Below, piece by piece: positions 52,656 through 63,237 of a DNA stretch of 64,000 nucleotides. Under the pieces are notes generated by a model, which made no database searches, was not told the DNA's origin, and was given only the letters and a program-made list of their open reading frames with translations. The first letter of the stretch is position 1, and every line of letters starts with the position of its first letter. The position numbers and the translations under genes are program-made. The DNA is from Gliomastix tumulicola (taxonomy: Eukaryota; Ascomycota; Sordariomycetes; Hypocreales; Bionectriaceae), in contig BCHX01000003.1 in NCBI GenBank assembly GCA_001599755.1, positions 186,001-250,000 of the forward strand, in the 5' to 3' direction.

Positions 52656-53390
52656 ATCCGTTTCGTATTTTCCGTTTGTCGATATTCTACTCGATGGTCA
52701 TGCATTCTAGAATCTCGAGTATCAGACCAACCCCCGGCTTCCCTCTCATTCCGGATTACCACCAGGTTGAGGTTCGGTTTGGCATCCGGCAGCGAGTTCC
52801 TTCAGGTCCGCCTTCGTACCTTTATCTACTCATTGATCTTCTCATTGAAAGTTCTGTGCTGACTTTGTTTGTCGTCATAGCTTGGCCAACTTCAGCCACG
52901 GTTCCTCCAGTTCGGTATTGCAGGCTCCTCGCTGCCATCCTCGCCATTCTTGCAAGAATTTGAGGGCATGCTTGACGCATTCTCCGCGGGAGGTCATGAG
53001 GGCACCATGGATGCTCTCTGTCTCGAAGATATCCCGGCGCGGAACCTTGGGTGTCTTGAACGGGGTGCTAAATGTGTTCTCGACTCGTCCACTGGTCTGC
53101 AATGATAAATCCGCGACCCTCTGCAAGATATTGCTAGGCGCTACAAACCTTTGGAGGCCAAGCTCTCCAGATGAGATTACATCCCACTGCAAACCCAGCA
53201 CGACCACTCAAGCGGCTACGAACACTCCATAGTTTCCGAATACTGAAGCTGCTACGAGCACTCAAGCGACCGAACGCGCGCCAGCGAAGATGGGGGGCCT
53301 GGTAAATCGGCTGAGAGATAGTTCCTCGAGAGGTTCCGCTCCACCCAGGGCCAGATCACGGAGGGGAAGACGGCCATCCCCTGGCTATGA
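52656..53390 (+). pseudogene. decayed gene, one intron kept, six in-frame stops
   Basis: In one frame, 52656-52805 and 52881-53102 are open and join in phase 0 over a 75-nt intron (52806-52880; GTCCGC donor, GCTGAC branch, GTCATAG acceptor). They give a protein-like product containing F-L-Q-E-F-E-G-M-L-D-A-F-S-A-G-G and D-A-L-C-L-E-D-I-P-A-R-N-L-G-C. The same frame then carries TGA 53103, TAA 53106, TGA 53172, TGA 53244, TAG 53319 and TGA 53388, with protein-like sequence between them and no need for indels. All six stops are reachable from Arg (CGA) or Gln (CAA/CAG) by C-to-T, the RIP signature. A TGA at 52653 bounds the upstream end. Original function not recognised. Confidence 0.5.
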
Positions 53391-54358
53391 ATTTGAACCG
53401 GGACGCGCCATCCGACGCCCTCACGGTACCATTCTCAATCATTTGAGGACGAGCTGCCGAATATGGCTTCAGGATAAGCCTAGCGTTTCCCTTGGGGAGG
53501 GGAGGATTAGCACGGACTTTTTTCGCCGAAATAGATCCAGAACAAGGTCACGATCTCAGTCGCGACTTTGGGAGAGCTCAGAACTAGCATCCCTCAGTTG
53601 ATACGATACACAGATTCGTTTGTAGAACGGCACTACCACTCAGTCCTTGACCTGACCCGAGAACGACTTCTTGTCTGGCCTCTCTTTGCAACAAGAGAAA
53701 GCTTGGGTTGGACTTCTTACCGTGGCTCCCAACGTTCCTGGAAAGGACACTCTCCGACAGCCACACGCCATTTGAGCGAAGAAGACGAGACCAGGATTGT
53801 TGGCCTCAAGTGATTCAGGCCAGGCTTCAAGTATCTTTGCTATTTATTTTGACGTTGTTCGGTATCCGAACGTTGGCCCACGTCCATCCTCACGATCCTC
53901 ACCCACCAAGACCCAAGACCAGCTCCTGCAGCATCTTCACCTAGTCAGATGCCTCGTCTTTGCGGCAGCGTAGAGCCCTAAGGTACTACATCCTGGCGCA
54001 CGGTGCGCTGGCCCCATGGCCTAGTTCAAACGGTACTTCCTCTTCCGCTCATGTGGAATCCAGCGCTCCCCTCCGTCAAAGACCGAGAAGGGACTCTGAG
54101 CAATCATATCAAGGCATCGCATAGCTAGCTACAGGCTTTGGATTTAGAGATGTGAGGCTAAGAGATGTGGAAAGTAGGAAATCATATTGGATTCTTCGTG
54201 TGATGGTAACAGACAGTCTGCTAATCGTACATCCTCACATACCCCAGGACATCTCATAATCGCACAAAAGGAGCAATCCTGCCCCTTCAAACCAAAAGCA
54301 CGGCGACCAGCACCTCCCGAGACACCCTCAAGGCCATCCCTCCCTGCATGTGGAGAAA
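53391..54358. other. no supported gene
   Basis: May hold the 3' remainder of the decayed gene (an R-S-R-T-R-S-R-S-Q-S-R frame around 53530-53570 is the only notable piece) and the 3' end of the next gene. Confidence 0.45.
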
Positions 54359-54784
54359 TCAATGATTCTCGCCGCTCCAGAACCTCTTATCAACCTTGTC
54401 ACCCGGCGCCGCGTTCCCATGGTCATGCTTGGCCGCAAAATCCTTGTTATGCCGCTCCACTTCCTCCTTCTGCTCCTTGGTGAGGTTCGCCGAGGCGTCC
54501 GTGCCGGGGACGCTCAGGTTGGAGATCTTGGGCTTGGGCACGGCGTTCTCAGACGACGAGCTCAGGGGCTCGCCGCCGCCCGTGCGGCCCTTGGCGCCGA
54601 CGCCGTCTCCCGAGGTGGACTGCCCGAGAGCTTCCTGGGTCGCAGCGGCGGGGCTTCCTCCACCTTCAGCATCGGCGGCGCGGCGAGGAAGAGCGGCTGG
54701 GATGGTGTGGAGGGGCCGGGCGGCGGTGGTGGTGGATCGCAAGAGGGGGAGGAGCGGAGCAGGGATGCGGCGGAGGGCCGACAT
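54359..54784 (-). CDS. small, probably mitochondrial, protein
   Basis: Single exon, 141 residues. The N terminus has the composition of a mitochondrial targeting peptide: Arg, Ser, Leu, Ala and Pro with no acids for the first 36 residues (M-S-A-L-R-R-I-P-A-P-L-L-P-L-L-R-S). A Gly/Ser/Ala-rich spacer follows, then a conserved-looking end (L-T-K-E-Q-K-E-E-V-E-R-H-N-K-D-F-A; K-R-F-W-S-G). No enzyme motif. It resembles uncharacterised small proteins of other Pezizomycotina by style only; location is inferred. Confidence 0.7.
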   Translation of the reverse strand: MSALRRIPAPLLPLLRSTTTAARPLHTIPAALPRRAADAEGGGSPAAATQEALGQSTSGDGVGAKGRTGGGEPLSSSSENAVPKPKISNLSVPGTDASANLTKEQKEEVERHNKDFAAKHDHGNAAPGDKVDKRFWSGENH

Positions 54785-55700
54785 GGCGATGGCTTGCAGT
54801 TGCTGGAGTGCAGGATTCGGTTCAGGTTCGAGGTGGCGGACGTTGTCGTTTTAGGAAAGGGAGACGTTGAGTTGACCGTTGGGACGTTGGACGTGGATGT
54901 AGGAGGGTAAATTCAATCTCGGCCGTTAGCGTTTGTTCGTTATTTGACGTCGAGGGTGAGTGACGTAGGGAATCGGTCCATGACATCACGTCGAGGGGCA
55001 CGTTTTGAATCGACGATGGCGTTCAGGGTCTAGCGACGGGGTGATACACTGTGATACGGACGATCGAAGAATCAAAGATGGTATCTGATAAAAATCGTCA
55101 CAGGGGCATGGGGGGACCAGTTTGTCGAGGTGCGTGCCACTCCCTCACACCAATCCATCCTTCAGGGGCTCCAGCTGTCTTTTGGGTGGCGCTGGACCGC
55201 CGGCAGCAATTGTTTCAGTGGGCGATTGGTTTTTTCCCCACTGATGCCAGCCCTGAAACTGTCTGGAGCCCCCGGAAGACCACTGCCCCTCCACTGCACA
55301 AGAGTGGATGGAAAGGCCCAGGTCCCGTGACACGCCGTACCTTGATGGTCCGTCGGTTTGCAGTGCCTTACTGATCCTCCCTAAGATATTCCTGGCAATC
55401 CATCACCCATCAAGGTTCTCTTTGAACGTCTCGTCAAGCTGGCCGTTAGACGCCCGCGGCATGGCCAACGGCTTCATCAGCATGAGGAATCCCTGCACAT
55501 GCAGCATGCCAGGCACCCTGATGGCTCCCTGCGTCGAGACTCGACTCTGGCGAGATGGCTTCTTCCAGAGCATATGAAGACTGGGTGCGCCCATATCTTG
55601 TCAGTCATGGCGTCTCTAGATTTTCTCCTGCTCTTCCTTTCTTCTCACCTATCGAAATCTCACTTCTACTGCTCTCGAGCCCCCAGAATCGAAAAGCAAG
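54785..55700. other. divergent intergenic region
   Basis: 0.9 kb between divergent genes; short open frames only, nothing supported. Confidence 0.5.
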
Positions 55701-57390
55701 ATGAGCAGCCTTCAGGATGAAGAAGAAGTATACGACGTCCTCATCATCGGTGCCGGTCCCTGCGGCCTCGCTGTAGCGTCTCGACTCCGTGAGCACACGC
55801 CCGACGCCCTCTTTACCGACGATGAGCATCGCCGTTTCCACTGGCTCAACAAGTACGGACGAAAGGTATCCGTGAGGCAGGTCGTGAGCGGCAAGACGAT
55901 CAGGCCCAACTCGACGTGCCACCCAGACTACAAGCTCGCTGTACTGGACTCTTCAGATAGCAACTGGCTCGGCAGGTGGAGGACACTCTTCAAGGCGTTC
56001 GACATCCGCCATCTTCGGAGTCCCATGATCTGGCACATTGATCCCAACGACCGAGATTCTCTGCTTGGAGCTGCATGGAGGTCAGGGCGGGATGATGACA
56101 TGGTTCATATTCCCTTCTGTGTGGGCAAGGAGCTCAGCAAGCACGCCAAGAAGCAGAAGATGAGGGGTGAGAAGGCTCCTGGAAGCAAGTACGTGCAAGT
56201 CTTTTCTTTGTATCGAGCCTCGCTGACAATTCAACAGACAAAGTGCCCGCGTTCACATCAACCAACGAGACAGCAATGACTACTACACGCCCTCTCAACG
56301 CCTGTTCCTCGAGCACTGTCAAGAAGTCGCCGACCGATACAGGCTTGACCAGGATCTTCTTCACCACGAGACCGTCCAGGACATTGATTACGGCATCATC
56401 AGGGGCATCTCCATCGACGATGAGAAGCTATTCACCGTTACGAGTAACTCGACTCGCCGATACGCCAAGGCAGTGGTGCTTGCCGTCGGACCTGGCAACG
56501 CTCCTGTCATCCCGGGGATACCCTCTATGCCTACTACGCTGCCTCTCCCGCAAGCATGCCACGCCATGCACGTCAAGGACTACCCGAATAGTGCCGTAAT
56601 GAAGAAAGTCGAAGCTGGGCTCCGAACAAATTTGTTGGTGGTCGGAGGAGGACTCACTTCCGCCCAGCTTGCAGATCTTGCTATCCGCAAAGGAGTTTCC
56701 AAGGTCTGGCTATTGATGAGAAGTCGCTTGCGGCTCAAGGCTTTCGATGTCGACTTGGAGTGGATGGGAAAGTATAAGAATGCTGAGCAGTCCCGCTTCC
56801 TACTAGCCGACACGGACGAGGAAAGACTGGCCATCATCAAGGAGGCTCGCGGGGGCGGTAGCATTACTCCCAAGTTTTACAAGCGACTCGGCCCCCATTT
56901 TGCCTCAAAGAAGCTCGAGATGCGAGAGTGCACACAGGTCGTCGACGCCAAGTTCGAAGGCGAGGAAGGATCCGGGTCGTGGATTGTTCAGACAAACCCG
57001 CCCATCGACAATCTGCCGCCGTTTGATCACATCTGCTTCGCGACGGGCATTCAGACCGACTTCACCACACTTCCTTATCTACAGACGATGCTTCAGAAAC
57101 ATCCAGTCCAAGGTTTCGGTGGCTTCCCGTGCGTGACGGAAGATCTCATGTGGAACGAGGATGTGCCCCTTTTTTGTGCAGGGAGACTCGGAGCACTGCA
57201 ACTTGGCCCTGCGGCACCCAATATCGGAGGAGCAAAAGTCGCCGCCGAGAGGATTGCCCTGGCAATCGAGGATCGAGTAAGACCGAGCGGGTCGGAAGAG
57301 TGGGAGGAGCAGGAGGATGTCGAGCTCAAGGGATATCTATCTGGCCACGGCAACATGTACAGTAGTCTGGCCACGCTCACGGTTCAATGA
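55701..57390 (+). CDS. FAD/NAD(P)-dependent flavoprotein oxidoreductase
   Basis: Exon 1 55701-56188, exon 2 56238-57390, intron 49 nt (GTACGT, CTGAC, CAACAG); 546 residues. FAD fingerprint D-V-L-I-I-G-A-G-P-C-G-L-A at residues 12-24; second dinucleotide loop L-L-V-V-G-G-G-L-T-S-A-Q in the middle; and the A-T-G motif (I-C-F-A-T-G) of two-dinucleotide-binding flavoproteins. The arrangement resembles N-hydroxylating and lysine/ornithine monooxygenase-like proteins, and many fungal members are called FAD-binding domain proteins. No siderophore synthetase is nearby, so a role in iron uptake is not supported. The start is the first ATG after an AT-rich leader, 4 residues before an acidic run. Confidence 0.88.
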
Positions 57391-57865
57391 CCTCTTTCTG
57401 GAAGCAATCATTTCTTATTACAGCATGTCTAGCGAGATCACGAGGGGCCAATTTCGTGGAAGTGTCGTACGGCAGGGCTGGCACGACACAACACGTGAAC
57501 TATTCGCTTCCTCCGAGTGATACAGCATGAAGTATCACCGCTTAGGACTACGTTTTTAGTTATAGCCACGAACTCGAGATCACGTCTCATCGCAAGTCGA
57601 CCCATTTCCATATCTGGACGCCGAGTAAGCCACTAACGATAGGTCGTGTGTGCCGTGTTCCGAGTTCTAGTCGGCGAATTGACTCACGCGGCCATGGCTC
57701 CAGATGCGCCCGGAAATAGCATGGATTAGCATCTCAGCGAACTATATAACCCTTGGCGTCATCGTGAGTCGATAACCCTCAATCTCCAAGCTTACTCCAA
57801 GCTCATCTTCATCGACTGGCCATCAACAAACCACCGATATCATCCAACCCTGCCTGCCCGTTGCC
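57391..57865. other. intergenic
   Basis: 475 bp, 3' end of the flavoprotein gene and promoter of the hydrolase; nothing else supported. Confidence 0.5.
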
Positions 57866-59086
57866 ATGGCAGACACGACCATCGAGTCTGCTATCCAAGC
57901 CGCCATCGAGGCCGGAAAAGTCAACGGCGCCATCCTCTGCGCCGCTGACACCCAGGGCTTCACCTTCGAGAAGGCCATCGGCGATCGTACCCTCCTCTCC
58001 GGCGAGAAGAAAGCCCATCAGCCAGACGATGTGCTCTTCTTAGGATCAGCTACCAAGCTTATCGCCACCATCGCCGCTCTCCAGTGTGTCGATGACGGTC
58101 TCCTCTCGCTCGATGGTGACCTGTCGACCCTCGCGCCTGAACTCGCGGCCAAGAAGGTGCTGACTGAATTCTCTGACGACGGCGAGCCCATTCTAGTCCC
58201 GCAGGAGCAGGCCATCACACTGCGTATGCTGTTGACACATACCTCCGGCGTGAGCTACTTCTTTCTCGACCCCCTCGTCGGCCAGTGGCGGCAGAAGAAC
58301 CCCTCCAAGGCGACAGCAGAGAACAAGCTGCCCGTCGAGGAGTTCTGCGACACTCCTCTGAGCTTCCAACCTGGAAAGGGATGGCTGTACGGACCCGGTA
58401 TCGACTGGGCGGGGCGAATCGTCGAGAGAGCCACGGGGAAGGCTCTGGGTGCGTTCCTGCGAGAACGCCTATTCGACCCCCTGGGCATCAAGGACGGGAA
58501 GTTCTTCCCGGCTACCGAGAATGAGGACCTCAAGGATAGGCTCATCGATTTGACTCCCGATGACCCAGAGGCCGTTGGCAAGGCTGTGGTCGGCAGCGGA
58601 CCGGACATGAACAGTCGTGGAAAGGGTGACTTTGGAGGCCACGGCCTGTTCATGACGGCACCGGGGTACCTCGCCGTCCTTCGCTCTCTCCTCGCCAACG
58701 ACGGGAATATTTTGAAGCCCGAGACCGTGGATACCATGTTTGGCGAGTCACACCTCACGCCCGAGAGCAAGGCAGACCTCAAGCAGAAGCTCGCCGGTCC
58801 CGCCGGGGTCTTCTTCCGCGTCGGCACGGCTCCTGAGTCTGCAGCTGGATTCGGTCTCGGAGGGCTGCTGACGCTCGAGGATGTTGAAGGGTGGTATGGA
58901 AAGGGCACGCTGTCTTGGGGAGGCGGGATGACGTTTGCCTGGTTTGTGGACCGGAAGAACGGGATTTGCGGTGTTGGGGCTATCCTGTCGAAGGTGCCTA
59001 TTGACATACCAGCTGTGAGCGAGTTGAAGCAGGTTTTCAGGAAGGACGTGTATCGGGAGTGGGAAGAGTGGAAGCAGCAGAGATAG
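57866..59086 (+). CDS. beta-lactamase-fold serine hydrolase
   Basis: Single exon, 406 residues; ATG 57866 in GCCATGG context. The class C beta-lactamase/esterase fold shows the nucleophile motif S61-A-T-K64 (S-x2-K), L-R-M-L-L-T-H-T-S-G, a Tyr motif around residue 175 (L-Y-G-P-G-I-D; the usual Y-x-N is not exact), and G-L-G-G and W-G-G-G in the C-terminal half. No signal peptide, so it is probably cytosolic. In fungi these enzymes act as esterases, acyltransferases in polyketide pathways or lactonases; the substrate cannot be told here. No secondary-metabolism genes adjoin. Confidence 0.9.
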   Translation: MADTTIESAIQAAIEAGKVNGAILCAADTQGFTFEKAIGDRTLLSGEKKAHQPDDVLFLGSATKLIATIAALQCVDDGLLSLDGDLSTLAPELAAKKVLTEFSDDGEPILVPQEQAITLRMLLTHTSGVSYFFLDPLVGQWRQKNPSKATAENKLPVEEFCDTPLSFQPGKGWLYGPGIDWAGRIVERATGKALGAFLRERLFDPLGIKDGKFFPATENEDLKDRLIDLTPDDPEAVGKAVVGSGPDMNSRGKGDFGGHGLFMTAPGYLAVLRSLLANDGNILKPETVDTMFGESHLTPESKADLKQKLAGPAGVFFRVGTAPESAAGFGLGGLLTLEDVEGWYGKGTLSWGGGMTFAWFVDRKNGICGVGAILSKVPIDIPAVSELKQVFRKDVYREWEEWKQQR

Positions 59087-59275
59087 CACAGGCTTAGTAG
59101 GTAGGATGTTGTTTGCTGACGGTGTTTGGGAACTTGGAAGCATTGTCTATCTCTGATATTTACTATGACATGTGCTCCTATGAAACCCTCAAAACTCCTA
59201 AATCTGAACCTGGAAGTGAAGCCCTTGATAAAAGAAAGGCCCTCGTCGCAATCTAGATCCTTCCCATACGACATC

Positions 59276-62200
59276 TCACGAACCGCCGCCGCAACCTCCT
59301 CCTCCACAGCCACCACCGCCACAACCACCGCCTCCTCCACATCCTCCGCCGCCGCCGCCACTACCTCCTCCGCTGCTACCTCCACAGGCTCCAGAGCTCG
59401 CGGGATTGCTACTACCGCACCCGCTCCCGCAGTTGCTACCACAAGCCACGGCGCAGCCAGGGCCGGAAGAGGTGCCTTCACCAATGTCACCCTTCCCCGT
59501 ATCGTCGCCGAAGCAGGAATCAACAAAGAGGTGAGTGTCCCCGAAGGGAGGCAACACTGGTGATGGACCGGTTGATCCGCCTGGGGGGCAGAAGCCGCGG
59601 AAGTAGTCGCTCTTGTCGTTGTACCCGACCTTCTTCGTCCGTTTCTTGATCTCCTTGAGATCTACATGAACGGGATTCGGCTCGTGGAAGCGTGGGGTCC
59701 AAGTCGAGGTGTGGATATCGGGTGCGACCATGCGTTTGTCGCGCAGAGCCTCGTACTCGAAGAGCTGGAGACGGCGAGACAGCCAGGCCCAGGGAGCCGT
59801 GAAGTAGCTCATCGAGGTGCCTGCGTCGAAGTAGTGGCTGTACGGCTGGGCGCGGTGGATGCCGCCGAGCTTGACGTTTCCATCCGATCCCTGGGAGGAC
59901 TGGAGCCAGGTCGTCGCTCGGCAGAGGGGCTTCGCGCGGGCCATGGCGGCAGCGCCGCGGAGGAGCATCGACGAAGCGGTGAGGACCTTGAGTCTGTTTC
60001 TCATCCAGTCCTCGAAACTCAAGGTCTTTGGTTGTATCTGTACCAGCGGTTCGCCTGTGTTATCGTGAATCAACGGCACGCGAGCGTAGAGGTTTCGATC
60101 TCGCGTCAAGTGCTGCGCCGCCAGGGACCAAGAGTCGAACGGGAATGCCCAGACATGCTTTGCCAGATTGCACCGGCTACCGCACTTCGCCGGGTTCCGT
60201 CCGTAGGCCTCGGTGCAGTCCCACGGGAAGACTTCCTGATGGGCATAGATGGGTCCGCCGAAGCCACCCCAATCCCACCAGTACTGCTGGAGAGTGTCGG
60301 GGAGGTCGGCCTCGTCGGGAGACCGACCGAGACGGAGGCGGGTCAGGAACTCCTCGACGTGGCCCTGGGGGACGTCGAACTTTGTCCTTACGTCGCGGTC
60401 CACGTGCTTGCTCTCGTCGGAGAAGAAGCTGATAGTGTATAGGGGCTCTGGAATCTTTTCCACGTCGGCCTCGGGCGGGCCCGTGTTCTTGGGTCCGTTG
60501 AAGAGTGGGCTGAAGAGCCTCCGGCTAACGAGGCCGTTGACGAAGGACTGGCAGTTGTTGGTCGTGGGGTTCCAGGAAAGAGTGTTCTGCTTGTCGAGAA
60601 TACGCTTCGAGATGCTTGAGAGATAGGTTTGGACATGTGATCCGTAGAGAGCCTGAAGCTTGACGACAATAGGCTTCAGAGACTCGGTCACGAGCCAGTC
60701 CCTCTCCGAACGCGTCAGGTCGCCATCGCCGAAAGATCCTTGGCTCAGAGCCAGCACCGCCTTGACAATCTCGAGCTCTTCAGAGCCAGGGAGCAGCCCA
60801 GAGAATGGAACGCCAGCAACCTGCTTAAGAACTGCCTTGTATCTCTTGGGCTGCTTGTTCGGGGTGCTCTGGCCTGTCCACACCTGGCGGTCCGCTCCAT
60901 CCACGACGAAGGATCGCTCGGCTTTGCCTCGAGGCCGGAAAGGCAAGGTAAAGAGAGGGGCGTCTCTGACGGAGATTCTCACGCCGTCTTTGGTACTGCA
61001 GAGAACAATTAGTCCAGTTTGCTTATAGGGGTAGCAGCACAACTTACTCAGGTGCCCCATTCTCAATGATGAGGGGACCAACACGAAGAGCCATGTGCAT
61101 GTGCCCGAAAGGGTTCTCCTCGACGTGTTCTCTCATGAAAAGGGGGAGGTTCTCATCCTTAGCAACGCCTTGTGCCTCGGAAGACAGTCCATTCGTGCCC
61201 CCGTTCGAAGCACCATGGGAAGCCTGGCTGTCAAACTTCGCCATGAACTTCTTCAGGCCCTCCTTGCTCTCGGCAGAGCCCTGCATCCCATCGTACTTGG
61301 CAATCGCCGTGGCATCCGACGCCTTGATCAGTCCGCACACCGCGTTCTTACCCGTCCCCCACCTGCCGTTCCTGTGGCTCGTCCGATCTGCCGGGTAAGG
61401 AGCGGGAGGAATGAAGCAGCGGCAGAGCTTTGCGCTGATGTCCGGCGTGAAGACTTCTCGTAGGATGCAGTGTCTGTAGACTTTGACGAAGGAAGAATCG
61501 CCATAGGAATAAGTCCAGTAGCAGTCTTCACAGATGACGCGTTTCTTCTTGCCGTCCTCCGAGGCAAACATGCTGCCGCAAATAACGCGGCGGCACTCAG
61601 AACGACTGCAATGCACAGGTTCAAATCTGCTGATGGACTTCATGTCGAATTTTGAAAGTGTAACTAGCTCATAACGTCGGTGACTGTGCATGTCAAGATG
61701 TATGAAGAAAGGTTCTCACGTTGAGGGATGGCCGGCTGCTTAGAACCGCCAGCTGGCCGGCGATGTTCAATCAATTTGTCAATATCTAGAAAGCCTAAGC
61801 GAGAAAAAGCATCAATATCAGCGTCCGGCATGAAAGGCAACGTCTTGGCTCAAGGGATGCACATACCTGCAGCTTGAAGCAGCATCCAAGCGCGTCGCTC
61901 CAGAGCTTCGAGCTTAGGATCATCTAGAAAGCCTTCATTAGCTTTCGAATTGAGACGAAGTTGGAAGAGAACAATTCTTACTCTTCAGTTCCTTCCGCAC
62001 GGCGACTTTGATCTTGGTGCTGATGTAGTTTGCCTTCTGATCCAAAGCAGCTGCTCCTGCAGCGGCCCCATACTGAGAACCGTGAGGTTTGTAACTCTTT
62101 GTTTCGTAGTCGCTTCTGTCTTTATCTGCATGAAGTTGGCCAGGTCAGCTTGCCCATCACACTCCCCAAGGCGAACCCGAGGGCAAACGCACCGTATCGA

Positions 62201-62520
62201 ACCGCGAAATCCCTCGACTCCTTGCTCACGTTGTCGAGGAACGTGTCGAAGCCATGGATGTTCTCGCTCCCCTCGTCCGGGTCCTTGACCCCTTCCGCCT
62301 CAGGCTCCTGCCAGACGCGAAGCGTACGCACGATGTTCTCAAGCTCGGACGCGACGCCGTCCCAGTAGAGGGCCTCGAGCTGCTCAGAGAGATGCGTCGC
62401 CCCGTCGCCGAGGAGAGTCCAGGGCTCGGCCGCGGAATCGCTAGTTCGCGACGGCTGGCTCTGCGACGATCCACGGGCATGGCGGATTCCAGAGAGGCGG
62501 ATGGCCTTGACGGTGTCCAT
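59276..62520 (-). CDS. large multidomain protein: Cys-pair finger, papain-like His/Cys pattern, Cys-Gly tail
   Basis: Six exons: 62520-62193, 62125-61982, 61923-61867, 61794-61720, 61663-61048, 60995-59276; introns 52-72 nt, 979 residues. Residues 1-200: helical, with Gly/Ala segments and D-T-F-L-D-N-V. Residues about 205-275: a Cys-rich finger (H-C-S-R-S-E-C ... C-G-S-M-F ... C-E-D-C ... C-x-C). Then F-G-H-M-H-M-A-L-R-V-G, and, about 190 residues later, N-N-C-Q-S-F-V-N. A His before a beta strand and a later N-C-x2-F is the permuted papain (NlpC/P60, LRAT-like) pattern, so a peptidase or acyltransferase activity is possible. A middle region holds Y-W-W-D-W-G-G-F-G-G-P. The last 65 residues are almost only Cys, Gly and Ser. 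Nothing firm on function. Divergent from the 63238 gene. Confidence 0.8.
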
Positions 62521-63237
62521 TGCCGGGGAAATACAGAGGGATGATGGTGCTGGCCAGAGGATTGATGACTTCTCGGGGATGAGATGGGACGTGTACGAGA
62601 CGCAGAGCTGCGCAACGGCCGATGGGATTGGAACTTATAACCAAAGTCATGGTGGAGGGAGGGGATCGTGTTCCGTGAGTGGGTGGTTTGGCGTCTTTTG
62701 ACTGTCTGGGGGCGATGGTCAGATACGAATTACGGAAATTGCATCACAGCCTCTCAAGTGGAAGGGGAAGAAAAGCCCACGAGGCAGAGCTGCAGTGGGG
62801 TTTGGGGGAGTTGGTCCCTTGGCAGTGGTGCCATAGCGGCATAAACAGCCCGCTTAGGCCCTCGCTTCTGGGTATTCGGCTCCGTCAGGCCCCTCTCAGC
62901 GACTCCAGGCACCTATTTCCAGCGATGCGCTGGCCCCTTTCAGGTCATCTGGTGCCCTGCGGAATGGAGCCGCTCCCTGATCTCTCCCCCAAAGCCGGGC
63001 GCCGGTCGATTCTAGCGTCGGTGGCGCAGCTGAGATGGGAGATTGCCCGATCAAAGAGACAGGCCACGATCCTCCTAGGCTGTGTCGTTCAGCCTCACCA
63101 GCCGAGGCAGCTGTCCTTATTTACCTCACCATCTCCAAACTGCGTCATCTCCTCCCATTTAATGTTCACTAATACTCAGCGTTTCCCTCCTCCGTCCCAT
63201 CAAACGTCCCAAGCAGACATCCTCACCCCTAGCCAAC
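62521..63237. promoter_or_regulatory. divergent promoter region of the two Gly-rich-family genes
   Basis: 717 bp between divergent starts of the Cys-Gly-tailed gene and the glycine-rich-domain-like gene; no gene inside. Shared regulation is plausible but no operator is recognised. Confidence 0.45.

Noticed and set aside
52875..53207. 110-codon minus-strand frame with plausible composition
   Set aside because: No ATG start and a stop directly upstream; the plus-strand frame with a spliceable intron explains the region better.
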